Source: Ignavibacteria bacterium | GTDB lineage: Bacteria > Bacteroidota > Ignavibacteria > Kapaibacteriales > UBA4661 | DNA: 63,822 nucleotides | Assembly (NCBI GenBank): GCA_947459425.1 | Contig: CANHDJ010000017.1 | Coordinates: 1 to 63,822, forward strand | Reading direction: 5' to 3' | Part shown: one piece after another, positions 60,417 to 63,822 of the stretch | How positions within the stretch are numbered: the stretch's first letter is position 1 | Layout: the number at the start of each line of letters is the position of its first letter | Made by a program: the position numbers and the translations under genes | The notes under the pieces: model-generated | The model's database searches: none | What the model was told of the DNA's origin: nothing | The model's input: only the letters and a program-made list of their open reading frames with translations

Positions 60417-60474
60417 CATCCGATTCATATAATTTTCCTTTCATCAACACTTCATCAACATTTTTCTCCATTCC

Positions 60475-61296
60475 ATGAACGACCTCCGCACACGCATCGC
60501 CGAAACCCAAGCGGCACTCAGCGCCGTTACCAAACTCCAGCCCGAAATCGGCATCGTGCTTGGCACAGGGCTGGGCGGCTTAGTCAGCAAAATTGAGATT
60601 GAGTCCACCATTGATTACGACAACATTCCTCATTTCCCTGTTTCGACGGTGGAGTCGCATCACGGACGGCTTATTTTTGGGAAACTTGGCACCAAAAGCG
60701 TGATGGCAATGCAAGGACGCTTTCATTATTACGAAGGCTACACCATGCAGCAAATCACCTACCCCATTCGCACGATGAAACTGATGGGCATTAACACGCT
60801 CTTTGTTTCTAATGCTTGCGGCACGGTGAATCCGCTTTTTCGCAAAGGCGACGTGATGATTATGGACGACCACATCAATCTCATCGGCGACAACCCACTT
60901 ATCGGACGCAATGATGATAGTTTTGGTCCGCGCTTCCCCGATATGTCCGAGCCGTATTCCAAGCGCCTCATTGCGATTGCTGAGCGCGTGGCATTGGAGC
61001 TCGGTATTTCGGTCAAAAAAGGTGTGTATGTTGCCGTTGCCGGACCGAACCTCGAAACCCGTGCGGAGTACCGTTTTATGCGGGCTATCGGTGCAGATGT
61101 CGTCGGAATGAGTACCGTCCCGGAAAACATCGTTGCGCGGCATATGGGTATGGAAGTTTTTGGCTGCTCCATTATCACCGATGAGTGTTATCCCGAAGCG
61201 CTGCATCCCGTCAGTGTTGCAGAGATTATAGCCGTTGCTAACGAAGCCGAACCCAAGATGACTAGCATCATGGAAGGCGTGATTAACGCGGCGTGA
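60475..61296 (+). CDS. punA: Purine-nucleoside phosphorylase (trimeric, PNP/MTAP family)
   Basis: A 273-residue enzyme that splits inosine and guanosine (and deoxy forms) with phosphate in purine salvage. The phosphate-binding GIVLGTGLGGL, SHHGRLIFG and GRFHYYEGYTMQQITYPIRTMKLMGI are present, as are SNACGTVNPLFRKGDVMIMDDHINL and GPNLETRAEYRFMRAIGADVVGMSTVPE. This is the low-molecular-mass (human-like) class rather than hexameric DeoD. A complete gene; it may share a transcript with yggS. Confidence 0.95.
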   Translation: MNDLRTRIAETQAALSAVTKLQPEIGIVLGTGLGGLVSKIEIESTIDYDNIPHFPVSTVESHHGRLIFGKLGTKSVMAMQGRFHYYEGYTMQQITYPIRTMKLMGINTLFVSNACGTVNPLFRKGDVMIMDDHINLIGDNPLIGRNDDSFGPRFPDMSEPYSKRLIAIAERVALELGISVKKGVYVAVAGPNLETRAEYRFMRAIGADVVGMSTVPENIVARHMGMEVFGCSIITDECYPEALHPVSVAEIIAVANEAEPKMTSIMEGVINAA

Positions 61297-61361
61297 GAAG
61301 AGGAATTGGTTAATTGGTCATTGATTATTTTGTTCTTCGTCATTTTTTCAAGGTAATTTCC

Positions 61362-62519
61362 ATGCGAAACATCGTGAAGTATTCTCGGCGCAATCGTATT
61401 ACAGCGTTTTTCGTTGTTTTCATCGCCCTTCTCTCTTGCGAACCTTTCGAGCCAACACCGGAGCGCCCTTTTGGTGATTGGCAGATTTTGACCATTACCG
61501 ATGAAGCAAATTCGCGGTATGTCGAATATGCCGTTTCCCAAGCTAGCCTCACGACGGTTGGGCGAATTGATCGCTTGACGGCGAAAATCATTAACGAAGA
61601 TCTCTTTCGTGGCAAAGATGCTGTACGCGGCATTGGCGGGCGCGTCAGCAAAGTCGTGAGGTTTTTCGATAATATCTACGTTTTTTTACCGGAACAACGC
61701 AAAATTGAGGTTCTTTCGGAGACAACGTATCGTTCGGTCGTGACGCTTGATTTTACGGCACAAAATCGTATTCCTTCGGATCTTGTTTTTATTAATGCAA
61801 CCAGTGGTTACATCATTTTTGAAAACGCCTCCGTTATTACGGAATATGATGCCTTAAATCGCAGAACAACAATGGACATTGAAGTTGGGCGTAATCCCTC
61901 AGCGCTGGCAGTTCGTACGGATGAACGTCAGGGCACAAGCGAGGTGTATTGCGCGTTGCGTGGTGATAATCAAGTCGTTGTGATTAAAACCAATAATGCC
62001 AATTCTTCACCAGGCAAACACAACGACATTGTGGCACGTATCCCCGTTCCAACTGCCCCGCAATTTATTCAGGTTACGCCTGATAAAGAAAATCTCATTG
62101 TGGTGAGCGCAGGCGGCGGACGCTTCGACAATGCACCACGCACAGCGCTTCGGGCAAGCAGAATTGATTTGCGCAGACGAGTTGTGACACAGCAATACCC
62201 CGTTGTCAATACTGCTGATTCAACGACCGAAACAGCATACGGAATGGTATTGACAACACAGGACAAAATCTATATTCCGACGAGAAACGCTTTGTACGAA
62301 ATGGTAATAACCGACCTCTTTCAAAGTCAGATCGTCCTTGATGGTGTCTTTCGCAGTGTGCAATACAGCCCTGTTCGTGAGGAGGTTTTGGTTGCTGAGG
62401 TGGATTCTGTCAGCATGAGTGCTTCCTGCATTATTGTCAGTCAAGCGCGTGGTAAAAACAACGTCCTTGTGCCGCTTACTGACTTGAAAGCCCGACCCAA
62501 ACTGCTTTTCACAAAATAA
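61362..62519 (+). CDS. YncE-like beta-propeller lipoprotein
   Basis: A 385-residue exported protein. The signal reads TAFFVVFIALLSC with Cys at about 25 as the lipobox residue. The rest is made of ~45-residue repeats with YncE/lactonase-type blades (FDNIYVFLPEQRKIEVLSETTYRSVVTLDF; PSALAVRTDERQGTSEVYCALRGDNQVVVIKT; PQFIQVTPDKENLIVVSAGGG). Many Bacteroidota have such surface propellers, commonly of unknown ligand. AAGG before ATG 61362 supports the start. It lies between the purine phosphorylase and cheV. Confidence 0.75.
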   Translation: MRNIVKYSRRNRITAFFVVFIALLSCEPFEPTPERPFGDWQILTITDEANSRYVEYAVSQASLTTVGRIDRLTAKIINEDLFRGKDAVRGIGGRVSKVVRFFDNIYVFLPEQRKIEVLSETTYRSVVTLDFTAQNRIPSDLVFINATSGYIIFENASVITEYDALNRRTTMDIEVGRNPSALAVRTDERQGTSEVYCALRGDNQVVVIKTNNANSSPGKHNDIVARIPVPTAPQFIQVTPDKENLIVVSAGGGRFDNAPRTALRASRIDLRRRVVTQQYPVVNTADSTTETAYGMVLTTQDKIYIPTRNALYEMVITDLFQSQIVLDGVFRSVQYSPVREEVLVAEVDSVSMSASCIIVSQARGKNNVLVPLTDLKARPKLLFTK

Positions 62520-62574
62520 GTATCATTCTTGTCGCAATTCAACCCCTTGTTCACTTTTCATTCAAGCGCATACT

Positions 62575-63528
62575 ATGGCAAAGCACACGAATATCCTGCT
62601 GGAATCCGGCACGAACGAACTGGAAGTTATTGAGTTCATCATTGAATACCCCGAAAATGATGGCAGTAAAGTCGTACAGTCCTTCGGCATTAACGTTGCG
62701 AAGGTGCGGGAAATTATCAAAATGCCCGAACTCACGGCATTGCCGAATATGCCCGCCAGCACGGTTGGTATTTTCAATCTGCGCGGCTATATTGTTCCCG
62801 TGATTGACCTCGCCAACTGGCTCTATCAGTTCGATAATATCACGCCGGAACGCAAACTCATTGTGGCGGAATTTAACAATATGCGCTTGGGTTTTGTGGT
62901 GAACGATGTGCGCCGTATCTATCGTTTTTCGTGGAAACAGGTCGAAGCGCCCGATGCACTGACGGATTTTGGTGCGGATAATACTTCCATCATCGGTATT
63001 ATCAAGAGCGAGGACAAAAATATCCTCATGGTGGACGTGGAAAAAATTATTGCCGAAATCAACCCCAAACTTGGTTTGGAGCAGGTCGAGGATATTCACC
63101 ATTTGGACGGCACAAACTATACGATTTTGATGGCAGAGGATTCGCCCACCATTCGCAAAATGATTCTTGACCGCCTCCGCGTGGCTTCCTACAACGTTAT
63201 TTCTTGCAACGACGGGCTTCAGGCGTGGGAAATGCTCTCTGGTTTTGCGGAACGCGCCAGTGCGGGCGAGGACATCAAAAAAATGGTTAATTTGGTCATC
63301 ACCGACATCGAAATGCCGCAGTTGGACGGACACGCACTCACGAAGAACATCCGCTCCCATCCTGTATTGGCGGGTATTCCGGTGATAATTTTCTCCTCCT
63401 TGGTTTCGGATGATTTGCACCACAAAGGCGAGGCAGTCGGCGCAGATGCTCAGTTGACCAAGCCAAAAATTTCCATGCTCCTTGATACGGTGCTGGATTT
63501 GATGAAAAAGTATAAGCAGTTGCATTAA
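62575..63528 (+). CDS. cheV: Chemotaxis protein CheV (CheW domain plus receiver)
   Basis: A 317-residue fusion. The CheW-like coupling domain (about 1-165) has FGINVAKVREIIKMPELTALPNMPASTVGIFNLRGYIVPVIDLANWL and IGIIKSEDKNILMVDVEKI. The receiver domain (about 180-317) has ILMAEDSPTIRKM, phosphoacceptor Asp244 in LVITDIEMPQLDG, IFSSLVSDD and TKPK. CheV links chemoreceptors to CheA and tunes adaptation by phosphorylation. No che operon is adjacent. Its presence implies chemotaxis-type signalling in the host. Confidence 0.95.
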   Translation: MAKHTNILLESGTNELEVIEFIIEYPENDGSKVVQSFGINVAKVREIIKMPELTALPNMPASTVGIFNLRGYIVPVIDLANWLYQFDNITPERKLIVAEFNNMRLGFVVNDVRRIYRFSWKQVEAPDALTDFGADNTSIIGIIKSEDKNILMVDVEKIIAEINPKLGLEQVEDIHHLDGTNYTILMAEDSPTIRKMILDRLRVASYNVISCNDGLQAWEMLSGFAERASAGEDIKKMVNLVITDIEMPQLDGHALTKNIRSHPVLAGIPVIIFSSLVSDDLHHKGEAVGADAQLTKPKISMLLDTVLDLMKKYKQLH

Positions 63529-63542
63529 ACTATGGGATCCAA

Positions 63543-63680
63543 ATGAAAAGATACATCTATCTTGGGCTACTATTGTGGTCTTTCCAGTATGCAAAGGCTC
63601 AAAACACCCCGCAAATTGAGACTCAACAATCTCGGATTGATTCTTTAAAGATGCAATCCAAAAAGATTAAGAGCGGGTAG
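63543..63680 (+). pseudogene. Secreted-protein gene truncated by an IS1-like element
   Basis: A 45-codon frame starts MKRYIYLGLLLWSFQYAKAQ, a good signal peptide, and continues with a polar helical part (TPQIETQQSRIDSLKMQSKKIKSG). It meets TAG at 63678-63680, which lies inside the presumed left end of the IS1-like element. The gene starts 14 nt after the cheV stop and is probably the 5' remnant of a longer exported protein. No domain can be named from this fragment. Confidence 0.55.
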
Positions 63681-63822
63681 TGGTATAAATTTACATGATT
63701 TTATGTAAGTTTGTAAGAAATAAAGACGTTTATTCCCTCTATCGTTCCACTATGATTACCGAAACCCATACCCATAGCTGCGGAAAATGCGGCAGTACCA
63801 ATATCGTTCGCAATGGCATCAA
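63676..63822 (+). mobile_element. IS1-like insertion sequence, left end (runs off right edge)
   Basis: The element appears to start at GGTAGTGGTATAAATTTACA. An inner inverted repeat (TTTACATGA / ATGTAAG) precedes the transposase gene. The right end is outside the window, so the boundary is inferred from where the cut gene stops making sense. Confidence 0.5.
63752..63822 (+). CDS. IS1-family InsA-like transposase subunit, N-terminal fragment
   Basis: Twenty-three codons are visible: MITETHTHSCGKCGSTNIVR followed by NGI. The Cys-x2-Cys zinc-ribbon half (CGKC) followed by G-S-T-N-I-V-R-N-G is the usual start of IS1/IS1595-type InsA proteins. The remainder is outside the window. Confidence 0.7.
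   Translation, partial: MITETHTHSCGKCGSTNIVRNGI

Overview
The window reads as chromosome from a free-living, Gram-negative member of the FCB group (Bacteroidota/Chlorobiota, in the direction of Ignavibacteria or Kapabacteria). Five secreted proteins end in a type IX secretion (T9SS) type A sorting domain. There are several OmpA-type peptidoglycan-binding outer-membrane proteins, a LytS/LytTR pair, a two-component-propeller sensor kinase, HpnC/HpnD hopanoid-precursor synthases and BACON-type lipoproteins. This placement is inference from gene content. No rRNA or tRNA gene was seen.

Layout. Positions 1-91 hold the start of an IS66-type transposase running off the left edge. From 156 to about 15.2 kb lies mostly housekeeping and metabolic DNA: a class V aminotransferase, a T9SS histidine phosphatase, a rhomboid-like protein lacking its catalytic residues, a Tat/T9SS Rieske protein, nuoE, hpnD, hpnC, two sensor kinases around moeA, a MarR regulator, a LOG-family protein, a SirB1-like protein and a receiver-like protein. 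From 15.5 to 24.5 kb come a VWA-OmpA surface protein, a DUF948/YtxH envelope-stress pair, kdsC-prmA, Ppx/GppA and a T9SS endonuclease/phosphatase. From 24.7 to 38 kb come a sterol-desaturase/LytS/LytTR operon, a BACON lipoprotein, ldhA, a TetR-controlled alpha/beta hydrolase with a visible operator, an AIM24 gene broken by one in-frame stop, a RodZ-like protein, a heparinase II/III-family protein and a DUF6580 membrane protein. An LRR protein and a Panacea-domain toxin-antitoxin-like pair follow (38.2-40.3 kb).

The most distinctive part is 40.3-57.9 kb. A five-gene minus-strand operon encodes two large T9SS proteins, two OmpA-domain outer-membrane proteins and a lipoprotein between them. The largest T9SS protein contains an embedded papain-like Cys/His domain. 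The operon borders a plastic island containing a 123-bp MITE-like element, an orphan PD-(D/E)XK protein, a REP-associated tyrosine transposase (RAYT) directly flanked by paired REP hairpins, and a DUF2887 protein with nine 12-bp repeats. Related REP pairs lie within the operon, and one is translated as part of an OmpA-family gene.

The right end (58-63.8 kb) carries a NarL-type regulator, a lipoprotein, yggS, purine nucleoside phosphorylase, a YncE-like lipoprotein and cheV. It ends with a secreted-protein gene that appears cut by an IS1-like element running off the right edge. The only gene-free stretch over 300 bases is 51476-51887, which holds the MITE.
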